Notes under the pieces: model-generated
Databases searched by the model: none
What the model was told of the DNA's origin: nothing
What the model saw: only the letters and a program-made list of their open reading frames with translations
Shown: positions 8,764 through 15,957 of the stretch, piece by piece
How the letters are laid out: the number at the start of each line of letters is the position of its first letter
Numbering within the stretch: position 1 is the first letter of the stretch
Source of the DNA: Bartonella tribocorum
GTDB taxonomy: Bacteria; Pseudomonadota; Alphaproteobacteria; Rhizobiales; Rhizobiaceae
Assembly: GCF_002778015.1 (NCBI RefSeq)
Contig: NZ_NJPP01000018.1
Coordinates: forward strand, 1-33,053
Reading direction: 5' to 3'
Length of the DNA stretch: 33,053 nt
Made by a program: the position numbers and the translations under genes

Positions 8764-8852
8764 ATGCAAAACCTGCTGTCAAATTGTGCAAAACCAGATG
8801 GCAAGCTACAACAGCAAAACCAGATGGTGTAGTTTGACAGTAGGTTTTGCAT
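8764..8852. repeat. 20-base inverted repeat enclosing direct repeats
   Basis: The arms 8764-8783 (ATGCAAAACCTGCTGTCAAA) and 8833-8852 are inverted copies matching at 19 of 20 positions. Between them the 14-base unit GCAAAACCAGATGG occurs twice (8788-8801 and 8814-8827, spacing 26 bases). The core GCAAAACC therefore appears three times directly and once inverted within 90 bases. Such iterated sites suggest a multi-site protein-binding region, for example transposase or repressor sites at a phage end, but no protein can be assigned. Confidence 0.6.
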
Positions 8853-9162
8853 TAAGTGGGAAGAGGTGGGATTAGTTAGGAATAGGTGATAATTTGTTGT
8901 TTTTATGCATAAAATTTAGCATTAAATGCGCGTTTTGTCAAAATAGATTTTGACACCTAAAATCGCTAAAATTACCAAAAATCAGAAAAAAGTGCGTTTT
9001 CATGGTAAAAATGAGAAAAGGCTTTGAAAGGTCTGTGAAAACCCTTTGAAGATTTTTAAAAAATCTGTGAAAGCCCAGAAAACCGCCTTTGAAGACCCTT
9101 TGAAAAAAATCAATCCAAAAGTTCAATCGACTCCAAAATCAACAAAAAATGATCCAAAAAGC

Positions 9163-9193
9163 AAAAAAGATTTCCATATATGCATGGAAATCT
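9163..9193 (-). terminator. Intrinsic terminator behind the repressor gene
   Basis: On the minus strand a 10-base perfect stem (AGATTTCCAT, loop GCATAT, ATGGAAATCT) runs into a T-tract. It lies about 95 bases beyond the repressor stop codon in the right orientation. The stem is AT-rich, so termination strength is uncertain. Confidence 0.55.
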
Positions 9194-9288
9194 CTTAAAA
9201 TTGATTAAAAAATATTTTTTATCAATATGTTGTATAATTTCTTTAAAGTAAAAAGATTTCCACTTTCATTTTTCATTTTAGAGGGGCA

Positions 9289-9819
9289 TTAAGCCGTATC
9301 TTGTGTAGTTACTAGATGCGCTTTTTCAGCCTCGATTTGACGCTTTAAATGCAATTTTAGAAGAGGCAAAGTAAGTTCGACTTCTTCCGTGTCGTTGATG
9401 TTTTGAACAAGCTCTTGCAGTTTTTTATAAAGCTCTGCTGCTAATTCCGCTATATCTTCAGGGGGGAGTTTTATATTTGCATCGCGATAGGTTGTATAAG
9501 CTATGCGACCAAGTTTTTTCATGAGACCAGTAGGAATGGTAGGCGCTTTAAAACCAGCTGCTTTCGCTTTTGCCATGTCACTAAACATTTCGCCTTCTCC
9601 AGTGAGAAGCCAATGAAAGTCTACACCATAAATTTTATGATAGGCAATTACAATAGATGCTGGTGGCTCATTTACACCGAGCTCATAATTTGCGAGCGTA
9701 CCTTTCGCTAAATCAAGAGTTTTTGCAAAAGCACCGCGTTCTTCATTTCCAAGCATTTTTCTTATTTCACGTAGGCGTTTTGCCAATGGTGTTTTGGGTT
9801 CTGAATCGGGACGAGCCAA
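9289..9819 (-). CDS. Phage repressor, helix-turn-helix (CI/C-type)
   Basis: This 176-residue protein has an N-terminal XRE-type helix-turn-helix domain, visible as LAKRLREIRKMLGNEERGAF followed by AKTLDLAKGTLANYELG, then the GVDFHWLLTGEGEMF segment common in CI-like repressors. It is transcribed leftward, away from the early genes, as the c repressor is in Mu. No S24 peptidase domain is seen. The start codon is TTG at 9819, about nine bases after GAGG on the minus strand; the only nearby ATG lies in another frame. The run of seven Ts overlapping the start could vary in length. It is expected to bind the operator region at 9834-9872 and silence the early promoter (family knowledge plus position). 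Confidence 0.82.
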   Translation of the reverse strand: MARPDSEPKTPLAKRLREIRKMLGNEERGAFAKTLDLAKGTLANYELGVNEPPASIVIAYHKIYGVDFHWLLTGEGEMFSDMAKAKAAGFKAPTIPTGLMKKLGRIAYTTYRDANIKLPPEDIAELAAELYKKLQELVQNINDTEEVELTLPLLKLHLKRQIEAEKAHLVTTQDTA

Positions 9820-9833
9820 AAAAATACCTCATA

Positions 9834-9872
9834 AATTCATTTTTTATGTTTACAAAACACAAAAAATGAATT
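9834..9872. promoter_or_regulatory. Candidate operator and early promoter between repressor and ner
   Basis: Two perfect 12-base inverted arms, AATTCATTTTTT (9834-9845) and AAAAAATGAATT (9861-9872), flank a 15-base spacer in the divergent region. A -35-like TTTACA (9849-9854) sits in the spacer, with TAATTA at 9872-9877 after 17 bases as a weak rightward -10. Repressor or Ner binding here would cover the promoter. Position is the main support. Confidence 0.5.
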
Positions 9873-9971
9873 AATTACATATTACCGCCCGCTATTGAGG
9901 GCAGATATTTTACCATTAACCCCACAAAAAACGGATGGTTTGAGCATCCGTTTAAAGCAGGAGCGAAAGTT

Positions 9972-10265
9972 ATGACAACCACACAGAAATGGGATCGCCA
10001 TAGTATTTTAGCTGAGCTACGCCGCCGTAACATGACCTTGGCGGAGCTCGCGAAAGCGTATCAACTCTCGTCATCCAGTGTTCAACATATCTGGACCCGG
10101 TCTAACGAGAAAGCCGAACGTGCTATTGCAGACTTTATTGGCTTGCCCGTTGAGCAGATTTTTTGTGACCGCTACCCTAAAAGCCGCCGTCGTATTTTTA
10201 AAGCAGCAAAACACGCTCATACGGGTTCGATAAAACATTCCACATTGCGTGGGAATGCTGCTTAA
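9972..10265 (+). CDS. ner: Ner-like DNA-binding regulator
   Basis: This 97-residue protein resembles Mu Ner and the Nlp/SfsB group. The N-terminal WDRHSILAELRRRNMTLAEL and the helix-turn-helix LAKAYQLSSSSVQHIWTR are followed by a block on the pattern AERAIADFIGLPVEQIFCDRYP, which is diagnostic for this family. In Mu, Ner represses both the early and the repressor promoters after induction. Here it is the first rightward gene and is divergent from the repressor, as in Mu. The start ATG 9972 follows GGAGCG. It is longer than Mu Ner (75 residues) because of a basic C-terminal tail. Confidence 0.9.
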   Translation: MTTTQKWDRHSILAELRRRNMTLAELAKAYQLSSSSVQHIWTRSNEKAERAIADFIGLPVEQIFCDRYPKSRRRIFKAAKHAHTGSIKHSTLRGNAA

Positions 10266-10337
10266 AACTGTGTTGGCTTTGCGTGTGTCATACGCATTTG
10301 CCATGAATTTATTACCATAAGATGAAAAGGTTTATCA

Positions 10338-10475
10338 ATGTCTAAAGATCAATACGAAATAGGCCAGATAAATTGCACACAGTTGCCTCGTGGAGCAGGC
10401 GATTGGATGGGTTGTTTTTTAGGATTAGCTTGTCACGTTTTCTTTATCGGGGGTGGTTATGGTTGCTGCTTATAA
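10338..10475 (+). CDS. Small hydrophobic protein, unknown function
   Basis: A 45-residue frame runs from ATG 10338 (MSKDQYEIGQINC...) with AAAGG at 10326-10330 upstream. The C-terminal half, DWMGCFLGLACHVFFIGG, is hydrophobic enough for one membrane segment and ends in a cysteine-rich GGYGCCL. The stop overlaps the start of the next gene, so it fits the compact early operon. Similar tiny proteins are common between ner and the transposase in Mu-like phages. No function can be given. Confidence 0.5.
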   Translation: MSKDQYEIGQINCTQLPRGAGDWMGCFLGLACHVFFIGGGYGCCL

Positions 10476-10857
10476 TTTATGGACACCCGAGGCAAAAAGA
10501 GAAATTCTTAATCCTTATTCAGAAGTTGAACGTTTGGAAGCCATGCTTGCCTGTTCTTTTAAGGCGGTGAGTGGAGGATTTAAACATCTGCCGGTTCGGT
10601 ATATTATTGACCCACCGCATGGCTTATTTGATGCGGCGTTAGCACGACAGATTGTTATTCATATTTTGCATTATCAGTTTGAGGTGCCGCGGCGGCGTCT
10701 TGTTGCCATGCAAGAGCGTGAACGCACGGCTGTTGCTCGTTCTTTGCGTACAATTAATCGGCGTTTGGAAGAACCCGTTTTTGCGAAAGCTTATCGAAAA
10801 TGGGCTGGGCGTGCGATGGATTTGTTCTTTAAAGAGATCAGAAAGGTGGCGGCGTGA
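10459..10857 (+). CDS. DnaA domain IV-like helix-turn-helix protein
   Basis: This protein of about 132 residues starts at ATG 10459, six bases after GGGGG; an in-frame GTG at 10453 is the alternative. Its middle and C-terminal part (ALARQIVIHILHYQFEVPRR, then RERTAVARSLRTINRRLEE) has the helical pattern of the DNA-binding domain IV of DnaA, without the AAA+ ATPase part. It might bind DnaA-box-like sites or regulate early transcription, which is inference only. It is coupled to the ParB-like gene by a TGATG overlap. Confidence 0.6.
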   Translation: MVAAYNLWTPEAKREILNPYSEVERLEAMLACSFKAVSGGFKHLPVRYIIDPPHGLFDAALARQIVIHILHYQFEVPRRRLVAMQERERTAVARSLRTINRRLEEPVFAKAYRKWAGRAMDLFFKEIRKVAA

Positions 10858-11831
10858 TGGCACAGTTTCAAGAGATTGCTTTAGATTTGATTGTGGTGCC
10901 GGAGCGTATACGCCCTGTAGATGATGAGCATGCCAAGGCACTTGCACAATCGATGGCGCGGGAGGGGTTGATGAATCCGATTACGGTGCGCCATACACCT
11001 AATGCTAAGGAAGGCAATTACACGCTGATTGCTGGTGCGCATCGGCTGAGGGCTGCGGAGCTTTTGGGCTATAGCAAAATTGATGCGGTTGTGGTGCAAG
11101 CGGATAAGGAGAATGCTGCGCTTTTAGAGGTTGCAGAAAATTTGTTTCGCAATGAATTGTCTGTGATTGATCGTGCTTTGTTTGTGCAGACTTACCGTGA
11201 ATTGTGGGAAAAGAAATATGGGGAGATTAAGGTTGGTGGTGACCACGGTAATCAATATACAAAGGACAAAGTGGCAAAGGTGCAAGTTGCACCTTTGCCA
11301 AAAGAAGGCTGTTCAGAGCATCATGAAACTGGATGTGAAGGGGATGAAAAATCAAAGGGACAAGTTGTCCCTTTGATCGGTGATGAGAAATTGGGACAAG
11401 TTGTCCCTATTTCTTATACAGATGAAGAAAGTGGTAAAGGGACAGTTTTATCTTTTGCTAAACATGTGGCAGATCGCATTGGTTTGTCTCAAGATGTCGT
11501 GAAACGTCTCAATCGCATTTCTAAGTATTTACAGCCGGAGTTGCGGGCGGTTTTGCGTGGGACGGCATTGGCAGATAATCAAGCGCAATTGTTAAAATTA
11601 GCCAAGATGGAGCCGGTTTCGCAACGGCGTGTGGCGATTGCTTTGCAACAGGTTGATGGGGATTTGCGGCGGGCTGTTGATTTGGTCAATGGGGTTAATA
11701 CGCCGCCGCAAATCAATGAACAAGAACGGATTTTTGCTCAATTGTTGGGGGTGTGGCAGAGAGCAGATGCACAGACACGGGCGCGGTTTTATGATTATTT
11801 GAACAAGCAATCAGGGGAGGAGCAGGCATGA
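10857..11831 (+). CDS. ParB-like nuclease/partition-domain protein
   Basis: This protein of about 324 residues begins with a ParB N-terminal (ParB/Srx) domain: IVVPERIRPVDDEHAKALAQ, the GAHRLRAAELLG box (near 60-71, the nucleotide-binding GxxRxxA motif) and AENLFRNELSVIDRA (near 93-107). A low-complexity linker (about 120-190) contains three similar peptides (VQVAPL, GQVVPL, GQVVPI) encoded by DNA palindromes. A helix-turn-helix part follows (LSFAKHVADRIGLSQDVVKR). ATG 10857 overlaps the upstream stop (TGATG); GTG 10854 is possible. ParB-like proteins are common in Mu-like early regions. Roles in DNA maintenance or regulation are plausible but unproven. No ParA is present. Confidence 0.8.
   Translation: MAQFQEIALDLIVVPERIRPVDDEHAKALAQSMAREGLMNPITVRHTPNAKEGNYTLIAGAHRLRAAELLGYSKIDAVVVQADKENAALLEVAENLFRNELSVIDRALFVQTYRELWEKKYGEIKVGGDHGNQYTKDKVAKVQVAPLPKEGCSEHHETGCEGDEKSKGQVVPLIGDEKLGQVVPISYTDEESGKGTVLSFAKHVADRIGLSQDVVKRLNRISKYLQPELRAVLRGTALADNQAQLLKLAKMEPVSQRRVAIALQQVDGDLRRAVDLVNGVNTPPQINEQERIFAQLLGVWQRADAQTRARFYDYLNKQSGEEQA
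11272..11300. repeat. Palindrome 1 inside the ParB-like gene
   Basis: Perfect 13-base arms surround the spacer AGT (TGGCAAAGGTGCA, AGT, and its inverse). It encodes the linker peptide KVQVAPL. It shares the central CAAGTTG with the two palindromes downstream. Confidence 0.8.
11351..11377. repeat. Palindrome 2 inside the ParB-like gene
   Basis: Perfect 12-base arms (ATCAAAGGGACA and its inverse) surround the spacer AGT. It encodes KGQVVPL. The core GGGACAAGTTGTCCC is repeated in palindrome 3. Confidence 0.8.
11393..11407. repeat. Palindrome 3 inside the ParB-like gene
   Basis: GGGACA, AGT, TGTCCC: a 15-base core identical to that of palindrome 2, encoding GQVVPI. A further half-site AAAGGGACA follows at 11436-11444. 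Confidence 0.75.
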
Positions 11832-12286
11832 AGACGCGTGGTTCCCATCAGCTTGATTTTTTTCAAAAGCCCGTTTTCCCTTGTCGCGAACCCGTTGCGC
11901 AAATTGATTTGGGGCGGTTTCGCTCTCGTATCAAACGCGCCATGGCGCGGGCTTTGAGAGAATGCCGGCATGAGCGCAGTGAGATTGCAGAGCGTATGGC
12001 GCATTATTTAGGCATTGGGTGTTTGAGTAAGGCGAGTTTGGATGCTTATGTGGCAGAAAGTAAGCAGGTTGATATTTCGCTACCGCGTTTTAAAGCCTTT
12101 GTGCGGGCAACAGGAGCCTATTGGCTTTGGGATGAGGTTGTGAGTGAAGATGGATTGTTGCTTTTGCAAGGGGATGAGGCGCGTTTAGCAGAGATTGCGC
12201 GGCTCCAGCAGGAACAGCGTGAGATTGCAGCGCGCTTGAAAGCCATGCGTGCAACGCCGGTGCAAATTAAACGGGGGCAGCCATGA
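11828..12286 (+). CDS. Phage early protein, unknown, basic with C-terminal coiled coil
   Basis: This 152-residue protein lies between the ParB-like gene and the transposase, with ATGA-type overlaps on both sides, so it is part of the same translational unit. The N-terminal half is basic (FRSRIKRAMARALRECRHER followed by SEIAERMAHYLGI) and looks helical, possibly a helix-turn-helix. The C-terminal stretch LAEIARLQQEQREIAARLKA is a short coiled coil. Position directly before MuA suggests a DNA-binding accessory or regulatory function, but no family is recognised with certainty. Confidence 0.7.
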   Translation: MKTRGSHQLDFFQKPVFPCREPVAQIDLGRFRSRIKRAMARALRECRHERSEIAERMAHYLGIGCLSKASLDAYVAESKQVDISLPRFKAFVRATGAYWLWDEVVSEDGLLLLQGDEARLAEIARLQQEQREIAARLKAMRATPVQIKRGQP

Positions 12287-14271
12287 AGGAATGGTTTTGT
12301 ATTGCTGAATTAGCCAAGGCGGCTTTGCCAGGATTGCCATCGACCTATAAAAGTCTTGAAAACCATGGACGAGCATATTGGAGAAAAAATGCTGCGCTTT
12401 CAAGGAAAGTGGGAGGCAAAACGAAGCCGGTTTGGGAGTATCACATTTCCTTATTACCGGAAGTGGCGCGGGCGGCATTGATGGTGCGCTGTGGTGGGGG
12501 GTGTGTAAAAGAAAGCGATCAAAAGACAAGTATTTGGGTGCGTTATGAAGGGCTTTCAAAGGTGCATAAAAAGCGTTGTGAAGAGCGTTTGAAGGTGCTT
12601 TGTTCTATGGATGATTTGCTTCAAGCGGGGATGGGGGTGCATGATGCGGCAAGTTTGTGCGCGGTGCAATTTGGGGTGAGTTGTCGATCGCTTTTTCATT
12701 GGCGGCAGATGGTGGAAGGGTATGAGCGCCCTGATTGGTTGGCGGCTTTAGCGCCTTGTTATGGTGAGGAGCGTTTTTCGCAATGGGCTGAGTGTCATGA
12801 GGAGGCATGGGAGGTTTTGTGTTCGGATTATTTGCGCCCGTCTCGTCCTGCTTTTTCGGCTTGTTATCGGCGCATGGTTTTGGTGGCGCGGGAGAAAGGG
12901 TGGGAGCCCATTCCTTCAGAGCGGGCGTTACGGCGGCGTTTTAAAGCGCAAATTTCCAAAGCGGTTGTTGTGTTGGCGCGTGAGGGAGAGGAGAAAGCCA
13001 AGAAGCTTTATCCGGCACAACGGCGTGATCGCTCGAGTTTGCATGCTTTGCAAGCGGTGAATATGGACGGGCATAAGCTGGATGTTTTTGTGCGTGTGCC
13101 TTGGGCAGAAAAGCCCGTGCGGCTTTATTTGATAGCGATACAAGATCTTTATTCGGGCAAGATTTTATCGTGGCGCTTGTCGGATGCGGAGACTTGGGAA
13201 ATCGTGCGTTTGGTGATTGGGGATATGGTGGAGACTTATGGGATACCGGAGCGTATGACCTTGGATAATGGGCGTGCTTTTACCAGCAAGTGGATTTCTG
13301 GGGGTGTGCAAAATCGCTTTCGCTTTAAGATTAAGGCGGATGATCCGCATGGGCTTTTGACGAGTTTGGGTGTGCAATTGCAATGGACGACCCCTTATAG
13401 TGGACAGTCGAAACCGATTGAGCGGGCATGGCGTGATTTGGCAGAGGCGATTTCGAAGCATCCTTTTTGTGCGGGGGCTTATACGGGCAATAAACCGGAT
13501 GCCAAGCCTGAAGATTATGGGCGGCGTGCGATAGAATTTGAAGCGTTTAAAGCCCATGTTGGTGCACAGATTGTGACGCATAATGCACAAACAGGGCGCA
13601 AGGCGCCGACATGTGCGGGGCGTAGTTTTGATGAGACTTTTGCAGAAAGTTTGCAAGCGGAAGGGACGATTATCCGGCAGGCAACGGCGGCACAACGTGC
13701 TTTATGGCTTTTGACCTCAGAAGCATTGCGTACGCAAAAGGGGACGGGAGAAATCCATTTTTATGGCAATCGTTATTGGGCGCGGGCGCTTAATCAACAT
13801 GCAGGGAAAAAGGTAATTGTACGCTTTGATCCGGATTATTTACACCAAGATTTGCGGGTTTATGATTTGAACAATCGGTTGCTTTGCATGGCAGAATGTC
13901 TTGCGGATGTGGGCTTTTATGATCAGCAGGCAGCGCGTTTGAATGGGCGTTTGCGTAAAGAATATGTGAAGGCAGTTAAAGCGGAAAAACAGTTGGCAGC
14001 AAAGCTTGCGCCTGATCACTTGGCTGATGTTTATGGGCGCCTTGAGAAAAAGGCTGATGGTTTAAAATCCAAGCTTGTTGTTAAGCCAAAGGTAAGCCGC
14101 TTGATGCCAAACCATGCGGGGAACTTAGCTTTGAAAGCCAATAGTTGTGAAGATTTAGGGGATGAAGAAGCTTTGGAACCCCAAGAATTTAGTCAACATT
14201 TGCACAAAGCATTAAGACGGCTTTCAGCCTTTGATGAGGGGCGTGAAGTGATCAAGTTTCCTAAACGATAG
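12283..14271 (+). CDS. muA: MuA-type DDE transposase
   Basis: This 662-residue protein is almost the same length as Mu A (663). It catalyses replicative transposition by cutting and joining phage ends. The N-terminal winged-helix Mu DNA-binding part is visible (WFCIAELAKAALPGLPST, then KPVWEYHISLLP). The RNase H-like core follows with catalytic D262 (VNMDGHK), D328 (MTLDNGRAF) and E380 (SKPIERAWRDL). The spacing matches Mu D269/D336/E392. A beta-barrel region and a C-terminal tail for MuB contact follow. The catalytic triad is complete, so the enzyme looks active. It is coupled to the preceding gene by an ATGA overlap. Confidence 0.96.
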   Translation: MKEWFCIAELAKAALPGLPSTYKSLENHGRAYWRKNAALSRKVGGKTKPVWEYHISLLPEVARAALMVRCGGGCVKESDQKTSIWVRYEGLSKVHKKRCEERLKVLCSMDDLLQAGMGVHDAASLCAVQFGVSCRSLFHWRQMVEGYERPDWLAALAPCYGEERFSQWAECHEEAWEVLCSDYLRPSRPAFSACYRRMVLVAREKGWEPIPSERALRRRFKAQISKAVVVLAREGEEKAKKLYPAQRRDRSSLHALQAVNMDGHKLDVFVRVPWAEKPVRLYLIAIQDLYSGKILSWRLSDAETWEIVRLVIGDMVETYGIPERMTLDNGRAFTSKWISGGVQNRFRFKIKADDPHGLLTSLGVQLQWTTPYSGQSKPIERAWRDLAEAISKHPFCAGAYTGNKPDAKPEDYGRRAIEFEAFKAHVGAQIVTHNAQTGRKAPTCAGRSFDETFAESLQAEGTIIRQATAAQRALWLLTSEALRTQKGTGEIHFYGNRYWARALNQHAGKKVIVRFDPDYLHQDLRVYDLNNRLLCMAECLADVGFYDQQAARLNGRLRKEYVKAVKAEKQLAAKLAPDHLADVYGRLEKKADGLKSKLVVKPKVSRLMPNHAGNLALKANSCEDLGDEEALEPQEFSQHLHKALRRLSAFDEGREVIKFPKR

Positions 14272-14341
14272 GATAAGGCAAGGGGGGATTTGCAAGAATT
14301 CTCACAAGAAAAGGGGAGAAGGAAGGAAAGGGGGGAGAAGA

Positions 14342-14368
14342 AAGCCGATTTTGTATGGCGTACGGCTT
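14342..14368. repeat. Hairpin repeat, copy A
   Basis: A 27-base unit starting AAGCCGATTTTG and ending GCGTACGGCTT, with inverted ends AAGCCG and CGGCTT. A second copy lies 196 bases downstream, with two substitutions outside the arms. Confidence 0.6.
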
Positions 14369-14537
14369 GAAGCGTTTATTAAAGAAAGGGGGGAGGAATC
14401 TTAATTCTTTCAATCAATACAATAAAATTTTTAGGCAAATTTTTAGTCAAATCTTCAGATGCCTTTACCTTATTAGGTGAGGAACATGGAGTGATTCAAC
14501 TTTCCAAAAAGACGAAGGAGAGGGGTATTTTTCAAGG

Positions 14538-14564
14538 AAGCCGGTTTTGTATTGCGTACGGCTT
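14538..14564. repeat. Hairpin repeat, copy B
   Basis: Second copy of the 27-base unit (AAGCCGGTTTTG to GCGTACGGCTT). It lies about 90 bases before the muB start, so it is in the muB leader. Confidence 0.6.
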
Positions 14565-14653
14565 TAAATTTTCATTGTAAAGACAAAAGACAAGGGGTGG
14601 TCTGCAGCCCTCCCCCTTGTCGATGTCTAAATCAATACGAAAGGGGAATATAC

Positions 14654-15685
14654 ATGAAGTACGCGATAAATGCAACGGTTGAAAAAAATCCTTGGGCACG
14701 CCCCAAAAAACAGCCTGATGGAGCAGCGCAAAACCGCAATAGTGATGATATTGCTTTATGGAACACGCTTGTGGATTCGGTGCGCGCTTTGGCACAAATG
14801 AATGATTGGTCAAAAGCAGAAGTGGCGCGGCGCATTGGCATGCCGGATGGGACGTTTTCGCAGTGGTATGCGGGCAGTTATGCGGGGCAGTTGGGTAAGC
14901 AGAATGCGAAGGTTCAACAATGGGTTGATGCTTTAAAAGAAACAGCGGGGTTTTTGGAGAAGATTCCTGAAAAGCCTGCGTTTCAAAAGAATCGTATAGC
15001 GGGTGAGATCATTGATACTTTAACGCTTGCGCAAAGTACGGGTGATATGGTGATGATTACGCTTGATGCGGGCAATGGTAAGACGGAAACGTGTCGTCAT
15101 TACCGCGCAACGCGCCCGCATGTTTACCTTGTGACAGCAAGCCCGCATACGCGCAGTGTTCATGGTATTTTGAATGATATGGCAGCAGAATTGGAAGTGG
15201 TTGAATATAACCCCACCCGCTTAACGCGTGCGATTGGCAAGAGATTAGAGCGTGTGGGAGGTGGGACACTGCTGATTGTGGATGAAGCGCAAAATTTAAC
15301 GGATGAGGCGATTAATCAGTTGCGCCATTTTGTTGATATTAATGGCACAGGGCTTGCTTTGGTGGGCAATGATGAGATTTCAGGGCGCCTTGTGCATCGT
15401 CAAAATGGTCCCTCTTATGCGCAAATTAAAAGCCGCTTGGCAATGCATCTAAAACGTCGCAAGCCTTATAGCGAAGATATTGCGGCGCGTATTCATGATT
15501 GGGGGATTGAAGATGCTGGTGCGATAAAGTTTTTGACAGGGATTGGCTTAAAAGCTGGGGCTTTGCGGCAAATTGACAAGACGATGATGTTAGCGCGCAT
15601 GGCAGCGCTTGGAGATGGGGGTGAGGTGACGCTTAAACATGTCAAAGCAGCATGGAAAAACCGCGATGTGGAGGAATTGGCATGA
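14654..15685 (+). CDS. muB: MuB-type transposition ATPase
   Basis: This 343-residue AAA+ ATPase binds target DNA and activates MuA, and gives target immunity in Mu. An N-terminal helix-turn-helix (WSKAEVARRIGMPDGTFSQW, about 52-71) is followed by Walker A (DAGNGKTET, 138-146) and Walker B (LLIVDEAQNL, 206-215). A polar NDE sensor-like segment lies near 239-241. A C-terminal helical DNA-binding domain ends the protein. ATG 14654 is chosen because AAAGGGG lies eight bases upstream and the protein then has the usual length; upstream in-frame sequence is not conserved in character. It overlaps the next gene by ATGA. Confidence 0.93.
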   Translation: MKYAINATVEKNPWARPKKQPDGAAQNRNSDDIALWNTLVDSVRALAQMNDWSKAEVARRIGMPDGTFSQWYAGSYAGQLGKQNAKVQQWVDALKETAGFLEKIPEKPAFQKNRIAGEIIDTLTLAQSTGDMVMITLDAGNGKTETCRHYRATRPHVYLVTASPHTRSVHGILNDMAAELEVVEYNPTRLTRAIGKRLERVGGGTLLIVDEAQNLTDEAINQLRHFVDINGTGLALVGNDEISGRLVHRQNGPSYAQIKSRLAMHLKRRKPYSEDIAARIHDWGIEDAGAIKFLTGIGLKAGALRQIDKTMMLARMAALGDGGEVTLKHVKAAWKNRDVEELA

Positions 15686-15957
15686 TCCCTTTAAACACGA
15701 AGGAATTATCGAATACGCTTGTTGGTCTTTATGATGATTATCAACGGGGTTTGGATATTGGAGAGCCGCTTAAATTGTGTGTTGATTTGGCGTTATCGCT
15801 TGAATTGGAACTGAGTATTCACCGCTTAAGCGAAGCCGATGCGGTTTTAGAAAGGGAGGCTTTGGAAGTTTTGTCTGGTGGTAAAGTTTCTCATTCTAAG
15901 AGTGATGAGGGTGAGAGAGGAAGAGTTATTCATATGGATTTTGGAGGAGAAAAATAA
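15682..15957 (+). CDS. Small early phage protein, unknown
   Basis: This 91-residue acidic protein starts at ATG 15682, behind GGAGG at 15670-15674 and overlapping the muB stop. It is largely helical (LCVDLALSLELELSIHRLSE) and ends with VIHMDFGGEK. Its stop overlaps the next start (TAATG). No family is recognised. Position in the early operon suggests an accessory replication or host-control role. Confidence 0.7.
   Translation: MIPLNTKELSNTLVGLYDDYQRGLDIGEPLKLCVDLALSLELELSIHRLSEADAVLEREALEVLSGGKVSHSKSDEGERGRVIHMDFGGEK

Larger units (their letters stand above)
8662..9288. other. Repeat-rich non-coding junction, probable left end of Mu-like prophage
   Basis: These 627 bases hold no gene. They separate the methylase from the leftward repressor, which is where Mu-type phages carry their left transposition end. 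They contain a large inverted repeat (8764-8852) and a short perfect palindrome (8936-8955: TGTCAAAAT, AG, ATTTTGACA). They also hold two clusters of CTTTGAAGGTC/GACCCTTTGAA-like repeats (about 8698-8757 and 9019-9108), and a hairpin ending the repressor transcript. The exact phage terminus cannot be fixed, because the right end of the prophage lies outside the window. Confidence 0.5.
14272..14653. other. Spacer between muA and muB with two repeated hairpins
   Basis: This 382-base stretch has no gene. It begins with a purine-rich tract (about 14307-14345) and contains a 27-base element twice, at 14342-14368 and 14538-14564, identical at 25 of 27 positions. Each copy is framed by AAGCCG and CGGCTT, so each can form a hairpin. 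Mu itself has almost no gap between A and B, so this spacer is unusual. It may hold regulatory sites controlling muB. Confidence 0.5.

Noticed and set aside
8936-8955. The palindrome TGTCAAAAT-AG-ATTTTGACA as the exact left terminus of the prophage
   Set aside because: It begins with TG as Mu-type ends do, but without the right end or an empty site there is no way to confirm it.
9657-9869. Plus-strand frame opposite the repressor start
   Set aside because: It is antisense to a clear repressor gene, without domain resemblance or ribosome site.
11272-11407. The palindromes in the ParB-like gene as transcription terminators
   Set aside because: They have no T-runs, lie within an intact reading frame, and three in a row inside a gene would not make sense as terminators.
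13165-13695. 176-residue antisense frame inside muA
   Set aside because: Its product is arginine- and proline-rich without motifs, a common shadow of a GC-richer gene; muA on the other strand is clearly real with its catalytic triad.
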